NCBI RefSeq assembly: GCF_900156155.1
Contig: NZ_FTMD01000021.1
Location: 1 to 64,000, forward strand
Reading direction: 5' to 3'
DNA length: 64,000 bases
Origin: Aromatoleum tolulyticum
GTDB lineage: Bacteria > Pseudomonadota > Gammaproteobacteria > Burkholderiales > Rhodocyclaceae
The notes beneath the pieces were generated by a model, which saw only the letters and a program-made list of their open reading frames with translations, had not been told where the DNA came from and searched no databases. A program made the translations under genes and the position numbers. Positions 55,184-64,000 of this stretch are shown piece by piece (the stretch's first letter is position 1; each line of letters begins with the position of its first letter).

Positions 55184-55929
55184 CCGGCGGACTCCAGTTC
55201 CGCGGTCAGGGCGGCGTGATCGGAGATCCGCGACCAGGGCGGGCCGGAATGCACGTCGGCCTGCCTCACGGAGAAGCCCCGCACGTAGATGCGATCCAGC
55301 CGGAACACCGGCATCCTGCTCGGAAAACTGCGTGGCGGACGACCGTACCCGGAATCGAACGCATCCCGGACGCTCAGCCGCTCGACCAGCAGATCCTGCG
55401 CGCGGTTGCGCCAGTCGTTGAAGTCGCCCGCAATGATCAGCGGCGCACCGTCCGGCGCCAGGCGCTCCATGCGGTCGGCCAGCGCCTCCATCTGCCTGCG
55501 CCGGCTGGCCGCGAAGAGTCCCAGGTGCGCGCACACGCAGTGCACCGGCAACTCGACCCCGGGCACCTGCACCTCGCAATGCAGCAGCCCGCGGCGCTCG
55601 AAGCGGTGGTCGGAGACGTCCTGATTGCTCGTCGAGACGATCGGAAACCGGCTCAGGATCGCGTTGCCGTGGTGGCCGTGGTCATACACCGCGTTGCCGC
55701 CGTAGGCGGTCTGGTGCCACACCTCCTCGGCGAGGAACTCGTGCTGCGGCGGTTCGGGCCAGTTCGGGTGGCGGCTCGCATGCCCCAGGTGCAGGCCCTG
55801 CACCTCCTGCAGGAACACGAGGTCGACGTCGAGGCTGCGCAGGCGGTCGCGCAGTTCGTGGATCACCATGCGGCGATTGAACTGCGAAAACCCCTTGTGG
55901 ATGTTGTAGGTGCAGACGCGCAGCTTCAT
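55180..55929 (-). CDS. Endonuclease/exonuclease/phosphatase family protein (YbhP-like)
   Basis: The 249-residue protein has the EEP fold motifs: CTYNIHKGFSQFNR at the start, the metal Glu in VFLQEVQG, GDFNDWRNRAQDLL near 165-178, and the terminal SDHAAL. The Asn-Ile-His and Asp/His pairs form the catalytic site for phosphodiester or phospholipid headgroup hydrolysis. In E. coli the homologue YbhP sits with clsB, so a phospholipid role is more likely than DNA cleavage. Its stop overlaps the clsB start. nadA begins upstream on the same strand, with a 22-base gap. Confidence 0.87.
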   Translation of the reverse strand: MKLRVCTYNIHKGFSQFNRRMVIHELRDRLRSLDVDLVFLQEVQGLHLGHASRHPNWPEPPQHEFLAEEVWHQTAYGGNAVYDHGHHGNAILSRFPIVSTSNQDVSDHRFERRGLLHCEVQVPGVELPVHCVCAHLGLFAASRRRQMEALADRMERLAPDGAPLIIAGDFNDWRNRAQDLLVERLSVRDAFDSGYGRPPRSFPSRMPVFRLDRIYVRGFSVRQADVHSGPPWSRISDHAALTAELESAG

Positions 55930-55951
55930 GGTCTGGCCTCCGCACCCTTGG

Positions 55952-57085
55952 TCAGGACACCGCCAGCATCCGGTCCAGCGCCACCTTCGCGAGTTCGGCC
56001 TCGTGCGGCGGCACCTGGATGTGATTGACGATCTTGCCGTCGGCGAGGTTCTCCAGCGTCCACGCCAGATGCTGCGGGTCGATGCGCTGCATCGTCGAGC
56101 ACATGCACACCGTCGGCGCCATGAACTGCACGATCTTGCCTTCCGGTTTCACTTCCTCGGCCAGGCGATTGACCAGGTTCAGCTCGGTGCCGACCAGCCA
56201 GCGCGTGTTCGGCGCGGCGTTCTTGATCACGTTGATGATGTACTCGGTCGAGCCGACGTAGTCGGAATTCACGCATACGTCCAGGCTGCTTTCCGGATGC
56301 GAGATCACGAGACCTTCCGGATGCTGCATGCGCCAGCGGCGGATATGGTTTTCCTGGAACATCTGGTGCACCGAGCAGTGCCCCTTCCACAGCAGGATCT
56401 TCGCGTTGCGGATCTGCTCCGGCGTGAGGCCGCCGTATTCGAGGTCCGGATCCCACACCACCATCTGCTCGAGCGGAATGCCCTTCTTGTAGCCCGTCCA
56501 GCGCCCCAGGTGCTGATCGGGGAAGAACAGCACCTTCTCGCGCTGAGCGAAGGCCCAGTCGAGGATCACCGGCGCGTTCGTCGACGTGCACACGATGCCG
56601 CCGTGCTCGCCGCAGAAGGCCTTCAGGTCCGCTGCCGAGTTGATGTAGGTGACCGGCGTGATCAGCGCGTCGGGCGTGCCGAGCACCTCGCGCAGCTCGC
56701 GCCAGCAGCGCTCGACCTTCGCGAGGTTGGCCATGTCCGCCATCGAACAGCCCGCAGCGAGGTCAGGCAGGATCGCCTTCTGGTGCGGCTGCGACATGAT
56801 GTCCGCAACCTCGGCCATGAAATGCACACCGCAGAACACGATGAATTCGGCGTCGGTCTGCGACGCGAGCCGCGACAGCTTCAACGAGTCGCCGGTCAGG
56901 TCGGCATGCTGGTACACATCGGCGCGCTGGTAGTGATGGCACAGCAGCACGGCCCGCTCGCCGAGACGCGCGCGCGCGGCACGGATGCGCTCCTGGGCCT
57001 CGTCGTCACGCAGGACATTGAATCGGTCGAAACTGATGGTGGCGGTCTGCATCGTCGTCTGTACTTCGGTCGCAAGAATCATCAA
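55952..57085 (-). CDS. nadA: Quinolinate synthase NadA
   Basis: The 377-residue enzyme condenses iminoaspartate with dihydroxyacetone phosphate to quinolinate in NAD synthesis, using a [4Fe-4S] cluster. The likely cluster Cys are in AAGCSMADM, KGHCSVHQ and TVCMCSTMQRI. Other family motifs are LLCHHYQRADVYQ, FCGVHFMAEVADI, NSAADLKAFCGEHGGIVCTS and FFPDQHLGRWTG. ATG 57085 is given, but ATG 57052 (MQTATISFDRF) is an equally good start. nadB and nadC are not in the window. Confidence 0.95.
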   Translation of the reverse strand: MMILATEVQTTMQTATISFDRFNVLRDDEAQERIRAARARLGERAVLLCHHYQRADVYQHADLTGDSLKLSRLASQTDAEFIVFCGVHFMAEVADIMSQPHQKAILPDLAAGCSMADMANLAKVERCWRELREVLGTPDALITPVTYINSAADLKAFCGEHGGIVCTSTNAPVILDWAFAQREKVLFFPDQHLGRWTGYKKGIPLEQMVVWDPDLEYGGLTPEQIRNAKILLWKGHCSVHQMFQENHIRRWRMQHPEGLVISHPESSLDVCVNSDYVGSTEYIINVIKNAAPNTRWLVGTELNLVNRLAEEVKPEGKIVQFMAPTVCMCSTMQRIDPQHLAWTLENLADGKIVNHIQVPPHEAELAKVALDRMLAVS

Positions 57086-57140
57086 TCAAACCGGCTGCGC
57101 GCCGGCGTGTCAAATCGCTGAGGACACCGGGAGCCCGTGC

Positions 57141-57593
57141 TCAACCCTGATGCCAGGGCAGTCCGGCATGACGCCAGCCGCCGATGCGGTTGCGCTGGCC
57201 GTTCGCATCGCGGTCGCCCTCGAATCCCTCGAGCACGTTGTAGCAGCTCCGGTAGCCGGCCTCCGTGGCGGCCCGTGCCGCCTTGTCGGAGCGCGCCCCC
57301 GAACGGCACATGAACATCACCAGCGCCTCGGGATCGACTTCGCGCCCGAACTGCGCGAGGAAGTGCGAATTCCCGACGTTGCCCGGATAGCCCATCCACT
57401 CGATCTCGACGGCGCCGGGCACGCGGCCGACCCAATCCCATTCGGCACGCGTGCGCACGTCGACAAGCTTCGCGCCGGGCGCGAGCTGCCACACCTCGTA
57501 GGCCTCGGCCGGCGTGAGCGCGCCCGCATACGGGAGTTTCATCTCCTGCGCTCGCTGCTGGGCGAGGCGGAGCAGGTCGGTCAACTTTCCCAT
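57141..57593 (-). CDS. Rhodanese-domain protein
   Basis: The 150-residue single-domain rhodanese-like protein has AKLVDVRTRAEWDWVGRVPG near 55-75 and the active-site loop MCRSGARSDKAA with the catalytic Cys near residue 104. An N-terminal helical stretch (KLTDLLRLAQQRAQEMKLPY) precedes the domain, as in a common betaproteobacterial form. It probably moves sulfane sulfur; no partner is nearby. The start at 57593 is preferred; 57602 (MDAMGK) is possible. A TATACT element at 57636-57631 on the same strand could be its -10. Confidence 0.85.
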   Translation of the reverse strand: MGKLTDLLRLAQQRAQEMKLPYAGALTPAEAYEVWQLAPGAKLVDVRTRAEWDWVGRVPGAVEIEWMGYPGNVGNSHFLAQFGREVDPEALVMFMCRSGARSDKAARAATEAGYRSCYNVLEGFEGDRDANGQRNRIGGWRHAGLPWHQG

Positions 57594-57915
57594 TGCATCC
57601 ATCCGGATAGAATTGCTCGATCGGAACCTGAGTATACCCATACCGCTGGCGCCATGGACCACCCGCCATCAGGCAAGTCGCGCCGCAGCGGCGCCGACGA
57701 GCCGCGCAGCCGCGGCATACAGCGCGTCACGCTCGCGTGGTGCGACTCCCACATCCAGGCCGCCCCACGCATCACCGTGACGGACACCAGATTTCCGACA
57801 CGGTGAGCTTCCGCGTGCGCACCGCACACCCCGAAGTGCGCGAGGCGCTGGTGCACGTCGACGCCCTGTTCGCGGAGTGTCCTCACTACCGGGCCATCAC
57901 CATTCTGGGTTGCAT

Positions 57916-57932
57916 TGCACTATCTTGGCGCA
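57916..57932. promoter_or_regulatory. NtrC binding site 1 upstream of glnA
   Basis: TGCACT-N5-GGCGCA matches the NtrC consensus TGCACY-N5-GGTGCA with one mismatch. It is about 230 bases upstream of the predicted glnA transcription start and 31 bases (about three helical turns) from the second site, as expected for a cooperative enhancer. Confidence 0.6.
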
Positions 57933-57946
57933 TTGACAGCGCAGTG

Positions 57947-57963
57947 CGCACATTTTCGGTGCG
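57947..57963. promoter_or_regulatory. NtrC binding site 2 upstream of glnA
   Basis: The core GCAC-ATTTTCG-GTGC (57948-57962) has the exact GCAC-N7-GTGC layout of NtrC sites; only the outermost bases differ from the consensus. With site 1 it forms a tandem enhancer for the sigma-54 promoter at 58129. Confidence 0.6.
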
Positions 57964-58128
57964 CACACCCCTGCTCGCCCCTCGCCCGGGTCTGCAATCC
58001 TTCCCGCGCCATCTCCCGTCCCTTCTCCCGCGGGGGTCGGCCGCAGCCTTGCGCGGCCGGTTCGCGCGCGTCCGTGATACGCGCAGTCGCCCTTGTGGCA
58101 CAATGCCCGGCAATGTCGAACTTACGTA

Positions 58129-58144
58129 TGGCACGGATACTGCT
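58129..58144 (+). promoter_or_regulatory. Sigma-54 promoter of glnA
   Basis: TGGCACGGATACTGCT fits the -24/-12 consensus TGGCACG-N4-TTGCW with one mismatch. The GG (58130-58131) and GC (58142-58143) are ten bases apart, as RpoN requires. Transcription would start near 58155, 58 bases before the glnA ATG. Presence of two NtrC dyads upstream supports nitrogen-controlled expression. Confidence 0.75.
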
Positions 58145-58212
58145 TTCTTCCGCTCCATCGGAAGTTTTCCGTTACCAACAACCGCTTTCGCCTCTTCTCA
58201 TCAGGAGTGAAT

Positions 58213-59622
58213 ATGAACGCTCAAGAAGTCATGAAGATGATCCAGGAAAACGAAGTCCGCTTCGTTGACCTGCGTTTCACCGATACCATGGGCAAGGAGC
58301 AGCACGTCGGCCTGCCGGTGTCCGCCTTCGAAGAAGACCACTTCGAGCACGGCCACCCCTTCGACGGCTCGTCGATCGCCGGCTGGAAAGGCATCCAGGC
58401 CTCCGACATGATCCTGCTGCCCGAAGCGGGCACGGCCTACATCGACCCGTTCTTCGACGAAACCACGCTGGTACTGACCTGCGACGTCATCGAACCGTCG
58501 GACGGCAAGGGCTACGACCGCGACCCGCGCTCGATCGCCAAACGCGCCGAAGCCTATCTGAAGAGCACCGGCCTGGGCGACACCGCCTTCTTCGGCCCGG
58601 AACCCGAATTCTTCATCTTCGACTCCGTCGAGTGGAACATCGACATGTCGGGCGTGTACAGCAAGATCATCTCGGAAGAAGCCGCGTGGTCGACCGCCGA
58701 CAAGTTTGAAGGCGGCAATACCGGCCACCGTCCGCGCGTCAAGGGCGGCTACTTCCCGGTTCCGCCGGTCGACAGCCTGAACGACGTGCGCGCCGCGATG
58801 TGCCTCGCGCTCGAGGCCGCTGGCGTGCCGGTCGAAGTGCATCACCACGAAGTCGCCAACGCCGGCCAGTGCGAGATCGGCACCAAGTTCAGCACGCTGA
58901 CCAAGCGCGCCGACTGGACGCAGGTCCTGAAGTACATCGTGCACAACGTCGCACACCAGTACGGCAAGACCGCGACCTTCATGCCGAAGCCGATCGTCGG
59001 CGACAACGGCTCGGGCATGCATGTGCACCAGTCGATCTGGAAGGACGGCCAGAACCTGTTCGCGGGCAACGGCTACGCGGGCCTGTCGGAACTCGCGCTG
59101 TACTACATCGGCGGCATCATCAAGCACGCCCGTGCGCTGAACGCGATCACCAACCCGGGCACCAATTCGTACAAGCGTCTCGTGCCGCACTACGAAGCTC
59201 CGACCAAGCTGGCCTACTCGGCCCGCAACCGTTCGGCCTCGATCCGCATCCCGTACGTGGCCAACCCGAAGGGTCGCCGCATTGAAGCGCGCTTCCCGGA
59301 CCCCCTGGCCAACCCGTACCTCGCCTTCTCGGCCCTGATGATGGCCGGCCTGGACGGTATCCAGAACAAGATCCACCCGGGCGATCCGGCCGACAAGAAC
59401 CTGTACGACCTGCCGCCCGAAGAGGATGCAAAGATCCCGACCGTGTGCACCAGCCTCGACCAGGCGCTCGAGTACCTCGACAAGGACCGCGAGTTCCTGA
59501 CCCGCGGCGGCGTGTTCTCGAACGACTTCATCGATGCATACATCGGCCTGAAGTCCGCTGAAGTCGACCGCATGCGCATCACCACCCACCCGGTGGAATT
59601 CGACATGTACTACAGCCTGTAA
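58213..59622 (+). CDS. glnA: Glutamine synthetase type I
   Basis: The 469-residue enzyme is a GSI-beta glutamine synthetase. It has the DGSSIAGW motif near 50-57, [12 protein letters not shown] with metal Glu residues near 130, [10 protein letters not shown], the ATP loop [20 protein letters not shown] near 255-275, and [17 protein letters not shown]. Tyr398 in NLYDLPPEE is the adenylylation target, so activity should also be controlled by GlnE. AGGAG lies six bases before the ATG. Expression is probably driven by the upstream sigma-54/NtrC promoter. A terminator follows; ntrBC lies downstream. Confidence 0.97.
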   Translation: MNAQEVMKMIQENEVRFVDLRFTDTMGKEQHVGLPVSAFEEDHFEHGHPFDGSSIAGWKGIQASDMILLPEAGTAYIDPFFDETTLVLTCDVIEPSDGKGYDRDPRSIAKRAEAYLKSTGLGDTAFFGPEPEFFIFDSVEWNIDMSGVYSKIISEEAAWSTADKFEGGNTGHRPRVKGGYFPVPPVDSLNDVRAAMCLALEAAGVPVEVHHHEVANAGQCEIGTKFSTLTKRADWTQVLKYIVHNVAHQYGKTATFMPKPIVGDNGSGMHVHQSIWKDGQNLFAGNGYAGLSELALYYIGGIIKHARALNAITNPGTNSYKRLVPHYEAPTKLAYSARNRSASIRIPYVANPKGRRIEARFPDPLANPYLAFSALMMAGLDGIQNKIHPGDPADKNLYDLPPEEDAKIPTVCTSLDQALEYLDKDREFLTRGGVFSNDFIDAYIGLKSAEVDRMRITTHPVEFDMYYSL

Positions 59623-59648
59623 TCTCCGGATTGCACTGAGGTCGAAGG

Positions 59649-59675
59649 GGGACGGGCATTGCCCGTCCCTTTTTT
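59649..59675 (+). terminator. Rho-independent terminator after glnA
   Basis: GGGACGGGC (59649-59657) and GCCCGTCCC (59661-59669) form a nine-base-pair stem with loop ATT, followed by TTTTTT (59670-59675). It separates the glnA message from the DUF4124-ntrBC genes. Confidence 0.92.
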
Positions 59676-59756
59676 ATGGGGTCTAATGCCCCACGTATGC
59701 ATTGCGGGAGGCCCGTCGCGCCACCGGATGCATCCCTGACTCTCCGACCGACGGAC

Positions 59757-60224
59757 ATGCGAACACTTCCGGTACTGCTCCTTCTGCTCGTGTCACCCCT
59801 GGCCCAGGCACAGGTCTTCAAGTGCGTGGACGCGAACGGCGCCGTCACCTACACCAACGACCGCAACCAGGGCCGCGGCTGCAAGCAGCTCAGCGAGGAC
59901 CAAACCGTGTCCTCGGTTCCCGCCCCGCCGAAGCGATCGTCTTCCGCTTCACAACCGACCCCGTCGAATTTCCCGCGCGTCGCCCCCGACGCACAGCGCG
60001 CCCGCGACGACACCCGCCGTCAGGTGCTGGAAAAGGAACTCGCCACCGAGGAAGCCGCCCTGGCCGAAGCGGAAAAAGCCGTCGCCGAGCAGGAAGGCCG
60101 CTACCAGGGCGCCGAACGCCGGCTGCCCCTCGTCCAGAACCGACTGCAACCGCTGCGCGACACGGTCGAACTGCACCAGCGCAACGTCGAGGCCCTCCGG
60201 AAGGAACTCGGCAACCTGAAGTAG
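59757..60224 (+). CDS. DUF4124-domain secreted protein
   Basis: The 155-residue protein has a signal peptide (1 to about 16, ending AQA), then a DUF4124 domain (VFKCVDANGAVTYTNDR to GRGC, about 17-42), a Pro/Ser-rich linker, and a long coiled coil (about 80-155, for example LEKELATEEAALAEAEKAVA). DUF4124 proteins are periplasmic and of unknown role, and are often found between glnA and ntrB in this bacterial group. The ATG at 59757 is chosen for the signal peptide; the in-frame start at 59676 lies in the glnA terminator. Confidence 0.82.
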   Translation: MRTLPVLLLLLVSPLAQAQVFKCVDANGAVTYTNDRNQGRGCKQLSEDQTVSSVPAPPKRSSSASQPTPSNFPRVAPDAQRARDDTRRQVLEKELATEEAALAEAEKAVAEQEGRYQGAERRLPLVQNRLQPLRDTVELHQRNVEALRKELGNLK

Positions 60225-60238
60225 GGGCAACTGCGACC

Positions 60239-60254
60239 TGGCGTGTTTTTTGCG
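60239..60254 (+). promoter_or_regulatory. Candidate sigma-54 promoter of ntrB
   Basis: TGGCGTGTTTTTTGCG has the invariant GG (60240-60241) and GC (60252-60253) at the required ten-base distance and a TTGC element; the CA of TGGCAC is changed to GT. Transcription would start near 60265, about 19 bases before the ntrB ATG. Confidence 0.45.
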
Positions 60255-60283
60255 AGACCACAAGGGATTCCGAGAACACACCC

Positions 60284-61354
60284 ATGCCGAACACGCCCAA
60301 AACCCCCGGTCTCGCAGGCCCCTTCGCCGGGCTCGATCTGCTGTCGTCGGCCGTTGTCGTCGTCGACGACCATCTGCTGATCCGCTACCTCAACGCCGGC
60401 GCCGAAAACCTCTTCGCCGTCAGCCACCGGCGCCTGGTCGGCGCACCGTTGTCACAGCTCCTCGGCGAACCCGCCGGCCTGTCCGCCGCGCTCGACAACG
60501 CACTGCGCAAGAACTGGAGCTACACCGGCCAGGATCTCAAGATCGCCCGCCCCAACGCCGAGCCGCTGCACGTCGACTGCACCGTGAGCCCGGCCGAAGC
60601 GGCGGGTTTGCGCCTGCTCCTCGAATTCCGCCCGATCGACGCGCAACTGCGCGTCGCACGCGAGGAACAGCTGCTGCAGCAGCAGCAGGCCAACCGCGAG
60701 CTGATCCGCAACCTCGCCCACGAGATCAAGAACCCGCTCGGCGGCATCCGCGGCTCCGCGCAGCTGCTGGAACGCGAACTCGCCGACCCGCAGCTGCGCG
60801 AATACACGGAAGTCATCATCGCCGAGGCCGACCGCCTGCAGGACCTGATGAACCGCCTGCTGACCTCGCACTGCATGATGCGACCGGACCAGCTCAACAT
60901 CCACGACGTGCTCGAACGCGTGCGCCGCCTGATCCTCGCCGAGTACCCCGAAATCACGATCCGGCGCGACTACGACACGAGCCTGCCCGAGCTCACCGCC
61001 GACCGCGAACAACTCATCCAGGCCATCCTCAACATCGCGCGCAACGCCGCGCAGGCGATGGAGGGCCGCGGCGAGATCCGCCTGCGCACACGCGTCGCGC
61101 GCCAGGTCACACTCGCGAAGCGTCGCTTCAAGCTGGCACTGGAATTGCAAGTAATCGACAACGGCCCCGGCATTCCGGATGAGATCCGCGACAAGATCTT
61201 CTATCCGCTGGTCTCGGGGCGCGAAGGGGGGAGCGGCCTCGGTCTCTCGCTGGCACAGAGCTTCGTCGAGCAACATCAAGGCATGATCGAAGTCGAAAGC
61301 CGCAAGGGCCGCACCTGCTTCACCATCCTGTTGCCGATCATCGACCGTGCCTGA
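60284..61354 (+). CDS. ntrB: Nitrogen regulation sensor kinase NtrB
   Basis: The 356-residue cytoplasmic kinase has an N-terminal PAS domain (about 15-115; SSAVVVVDDHLLIRYLNAGA), the HisKA motif NLAHEIKNPLGGIRGSAQLL with phospho-acceptor His146, and a HATPase domain (IQAILNIARNAAQAME, IDNGPGIPDEI, GGSGLGLSLAQ). NtrB, with PII, phosphorylates or dephosphorylates NtrC according to nitrogen supply. It lies downstream of glnA as in enterobacteria, with ntrC 44 bases after. A candidate sigma-54 promoter lies 30 bases upstream. Confidence 0.95.
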   Translation: MPNTPKTPGLAGPFAGLDLLSSAVVVVDDHLLIRYLNAGAENLFAVSHRRLVGAPLSQLLGEPAGLSAALDNALRKNWSYTGQDLKIARPNAEPLHVDCTVSPAEAAGLRLLLEFRPIDAQLRVAREEQLLQQQQANRELIRNLAHEIKNPLGGIRGSAQLLERELADPQLREYTEVIIAEADRLQDLMNRLLTSHCMMRPDQLNIHDVLERVRRLILAEYPEITIRRDYDTSLPELTADREQLIQAILNIARNAAQAMEGRGEIRLRTRVARQVTLAKRRFKLALELQVIDNGPGIPDEIRDKIFYPLVSGREGGSGLGLSLAQSFVEQHQGMIEVESRKGRTCFTILLPIIDRA

Positions 61355-61374
61355 CGCCCAAGAAGATGCATGGT

Positions 61375-61391
61375 CGCACCAAAAAGGTGCA
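61375..61391. promoter_or_regulatory. NtrC box directly upstream of ntrC
   Basis: The core GCACC-AAAAA-GGTGC (61376-61390) is a perfect match to the NtrC dyad, lying between the ntrB stop and the ntrC start and covering the AAGG that serves as the ntrC ribosome-binding site. Bound NtrC would block elongation or initiation here, giving negative autoregulation. Confidence 0.7.
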
Positions 61392-61398
61392 TTAAATA

Positions 61399-62814
<1,416 letters not shown>

Positions 62815-62934
62815 GGCCACGATGGTCCGGCCGCCGGAGCCCCCGCGCCGGCCGGAATGCAACGCACCACACTCGTGCATGCGCATGCAATGACGGATAA
62901 TGCAGGTTTTCACGTACCGCACGGGAAGACCGGC

Positions 62935-63744
62935 TTGAGTGCATCCCCCTCCGACGCGCCGCTGAACGCCGCAGCCATCCACCAGCAACTCGGCGATCTC
63001 GCCGGCACCTTCGACGTGCAGGTGCTCGACGAGTGCGCCTCCACCAACAGCGTGCTCATGGACGCAACGCCGGCGGACGATGGACGCATCCACGTCGTCG
63101 TCGTCGAACGGCAGACCGCGGGACGCGGCCGGCGCGGCCGCCAGTGGCAATCGTGGCCCGGCGGCAGCCTGACCTTCTCGACCCTGTGGCGCTTCGCGCC
63201 TGGCGCCCCGGTGCCGGCCGGACTGTCGCTCGTCGCCGGCCTCGCCGTCGTCCGTGCGCTGGAAATACTCGGCGTGCAGGGCCTGCAGCTCAAGTGGCCG
63301 AACGACGTGCTCGTGCACGGCCACAAGCTCGCCGGCATCCTCGTCGAACTGCTGCCCGGCCGCGGCCGCACCCCCGCGGCGGTGGTCGGCATCGGCATCA
63401 ACCTGCATCTGCCCGCGGGAACGCGGATCCCCGACCAGCCCGCCGTCACCGACCTCGGCGAACATGTCGCCACGCTGCCCGACCGCAACCGCCTTCTCGC
63501 TGCGGTGCTCACCGAACTGTACGCCCTGTTCGACACCTACGCCGCCGCCGGCTTCCCCGCGCTGCGCGGTGCCTGGCAGCAGCGCAACGCCTTCGCCGAT
63601 CTGCCCGTGCGCATCACCGGCGACGGAAACGAGATGACCGGCATCTGCGCCGGCGTCGACGACGACGGCGCCCTGCTCCTGCGCACCGACACGGGCCTGA
63701 CCCGTATCCTCACCGGCGAGGTCTCGCTGAGGGCGGCACAGTGA
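62935..63744 (+). CDS. birA: Biotin-[acetyl-CoA-carboxylase] ligase
   Basis: The 269-residue protein is the catalytic and C-terminal part of BirA. It has DECASTNSVLMDA near 32-44, the biotinyl-adenylate loop TAGRGRRGRQWQSWPGG near 60-76, and the LKWPNDVLVHGHKLAGIL motif near 120-137. There is no N-terminal winged helix, so it should not repress bio genes. TTG 62935 is chosen: GGAAGA lies upstream, and a GATAAT (62896-62901) could be a -10. ATG codons at 62857 and 62890 are alternatives, but the added residues look non-coding. Its stop overlaps the coaX GTG. Confidence 0.88.
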   Translation: MSASPSDAPLNAAAIHQQLGDLAGTFDVQVLDECASTNSVLMDATPADDGRIHVVVVERQTAGRGRRGRQWQSWPGGSLTFSTLWRFAPGAPVPAGLSLVAGLAVVRALEILGVQGLQLKWPNDVLVHGHKLAGILVELLPGRGRTPAAVVGIGINLHLPAGTRIPDQPAVTDLGEHVATLPDRNRLLAAVLTELYALFDTYAAAGFPALRGAWQQRNAFADLPVRITGDGNEMTGICAGVDDDGALLLRTDTGLTRILTGEVSLRAAQ

Positions 63745-64000
63745 TCCTGCTGATCGACGCCGGCAACACGCGCGTCAAATGGGGCCTTTTCGGCGACGAT
63801 GTGTGGCAGGGCGAAGGCGCGCTCGAACATGCGTGCGTCGACGAGCTCGGTGCCCTCGCGCAAGGCCACGCCGGCATCGTCAGGGTCTTCGGTTCCAACG
63901 TCGCCGGCTCCGCTGTGGCCGACGCGATCGCACAGGCCCTGCACGGCCACGCCCCCGCACCGCAATGGCTGCGTTCGTCGGCCGCGTGCTGCGGCATACG
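63741..64000 (+). CDS. coaX: Type III pantothenate kinase, N-terminal part
   Basis: The gene starts at GTG 63741, overlapping the birA stop (GTGA), and runs off the right edge after 86 complete codons. The start MILLIDAGNTRVKWGLF is the CoaX ATP-binding DxGNT motif (acetate/sugar kinase-like fold). CoaX phosphorylates pantothenate, the first step of CoA synthesis, and needs a monovalent cation. The birA-coaX order is common in betaproteobacteria. coaD, a later step of the same pathway, is elsewhere in this window. Confidence 0.93.
   Translation, partial: MILLIDAGNTRVKWGLFGDDVWQGEGALEHACVDELGALAQGHAGIVRVFGSNVAGSAVADAIAQALHGHAPAPQWLRSSAACCGI

Larger units (their letters stand above)
57594..58212 (+). 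promoter_or_regulatory. glnA upstream control region
   Basis: This 619-base region has no convincing gene. Its left part (57594-57900) shows only the possible rhodanese promoter. The right part contains two NtrC-type dyads and a sigma-54 promoter, annotated separately. A TTGACA at 57933-57938 lies between the dyads but has no matching -10. The predicted leader of glnA is about 58 bases long and ends in AGGAG six bases before the ATG. Confidence 0.6.

Noticed and set aside
51878-55219. Plus-strand frame of about 1100 codons across gluQ, the SDR gene, DUF2789 and clsB.
   Set aside because: It is antisense or out of frame to four well-supported genes, and its residues (runs of Arg, Ala, Pro) match no family.
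57933-57961. TTGACA as a sigma-70 promoter for glnA.
   Set aside because: The position expected for the -10 reads TCGGTG. It may be chance.
58100-58117. TGGCACAATGCCCGGCA as the glnA sigma-54 promoter.
   Set aside because: The GG and GC are eleven bases apart instead of ten; the site at 58129-58144 fits exactly.
57737-58210. Open frame upstream of glnA as a small gene.
   Set aside because: It runs through the NtrC dyads and sigma-54 promoter, and has no ribosome-binding site or recognisable motif.

Overview
The window looks like a chromosomal segment of a high-GC betaproteobacterium, most plausibly of the Rhodocyclales (Azoarcus/Aromatoleum/Thauera type). The reasons are the base composition, the dense housekeeping gene order (TPR protein-lolB-ispE-tRNA-Gln-prs-rplY-pth-ychF; ftsY-ftsE-ftsX; M16 pair-rsmD-coaD-ferredoxin; glnA-DUF4124-ntrB-ntrC-birA-coaX), and the frequent ATGA/GTGA stop-start overlaps. 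The genus is inferred from these patterns, not from a database match.

Layout. 1-922: tail of an IS5-type transposase and a gene-poor stretch. 923-12290: a CoA-transferase, a histidine kinase/HD-GYP pair, RidA, Epd, hydroxypyruvate isomerase, bacteriohemerythrin, thioesterase, methyltransferase, NdpA and a thiol-dioxygenase-like cupin. 12462-23474: a catabolic island with a LysR regulator divergent from a split transketolase, an SDR dehydrogenase, a complete TRAP transporter, a second full-length transketolase, hydroxypyruvate reductase and glycerate kinase. 23703-26549: a hybrid histidine kinase and a radical SAM/SPASM protein. 26722-44234: core genes (FtsXEY, peptidases, RsmD, CoaD, ferredoxin, dynamin-like GTPase, MutM, LolB, IspE, Prs, L25, Pth, YchF, RluA). 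44305-51818: a surface-glycan cluster (GtrA, GT2, two GT-C transferases, YdjC/ChbG deacetylase, sialidase-like protein, new membrane protein). 51997-57593: GluQ, SDR, DUF2789, ClsB/YbhP-like pair, NadA, rhodanese. 58213-64000: the glutamine synthetase/NtrBC nitrogen-control locus, BirA and the start of CoaX.

The most interesting metabolic unit is the transketolase island. Both transketolases have lost several residues that in E. coli transketolase bind the sugar phosphate. There is no sugar kinase, the TRAP binding protein keeps the carboxylate-binding arginine, and the last two genes turn hydroxypyruvate into glycerate and phosphoglycerate. Together this suggests a pathway that imports a sugar acid and shortens it by two-carbon ketol transfer without phosphorylation. 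The substrate is unknown.

The most interesting regulatory unit is the nitrogen locus. glnA has a well-formed sigma-54 -24/-12 promoter with two upstream NtrC-type dyads. ntrB has its own candidate sigma-54 promoter. Two nearly identical NtrC boxes (GCACC-N5-GGTGC) lie just before ntrC and inside the ntrC receiver-AAA linker, which suggests dense autoregulation.
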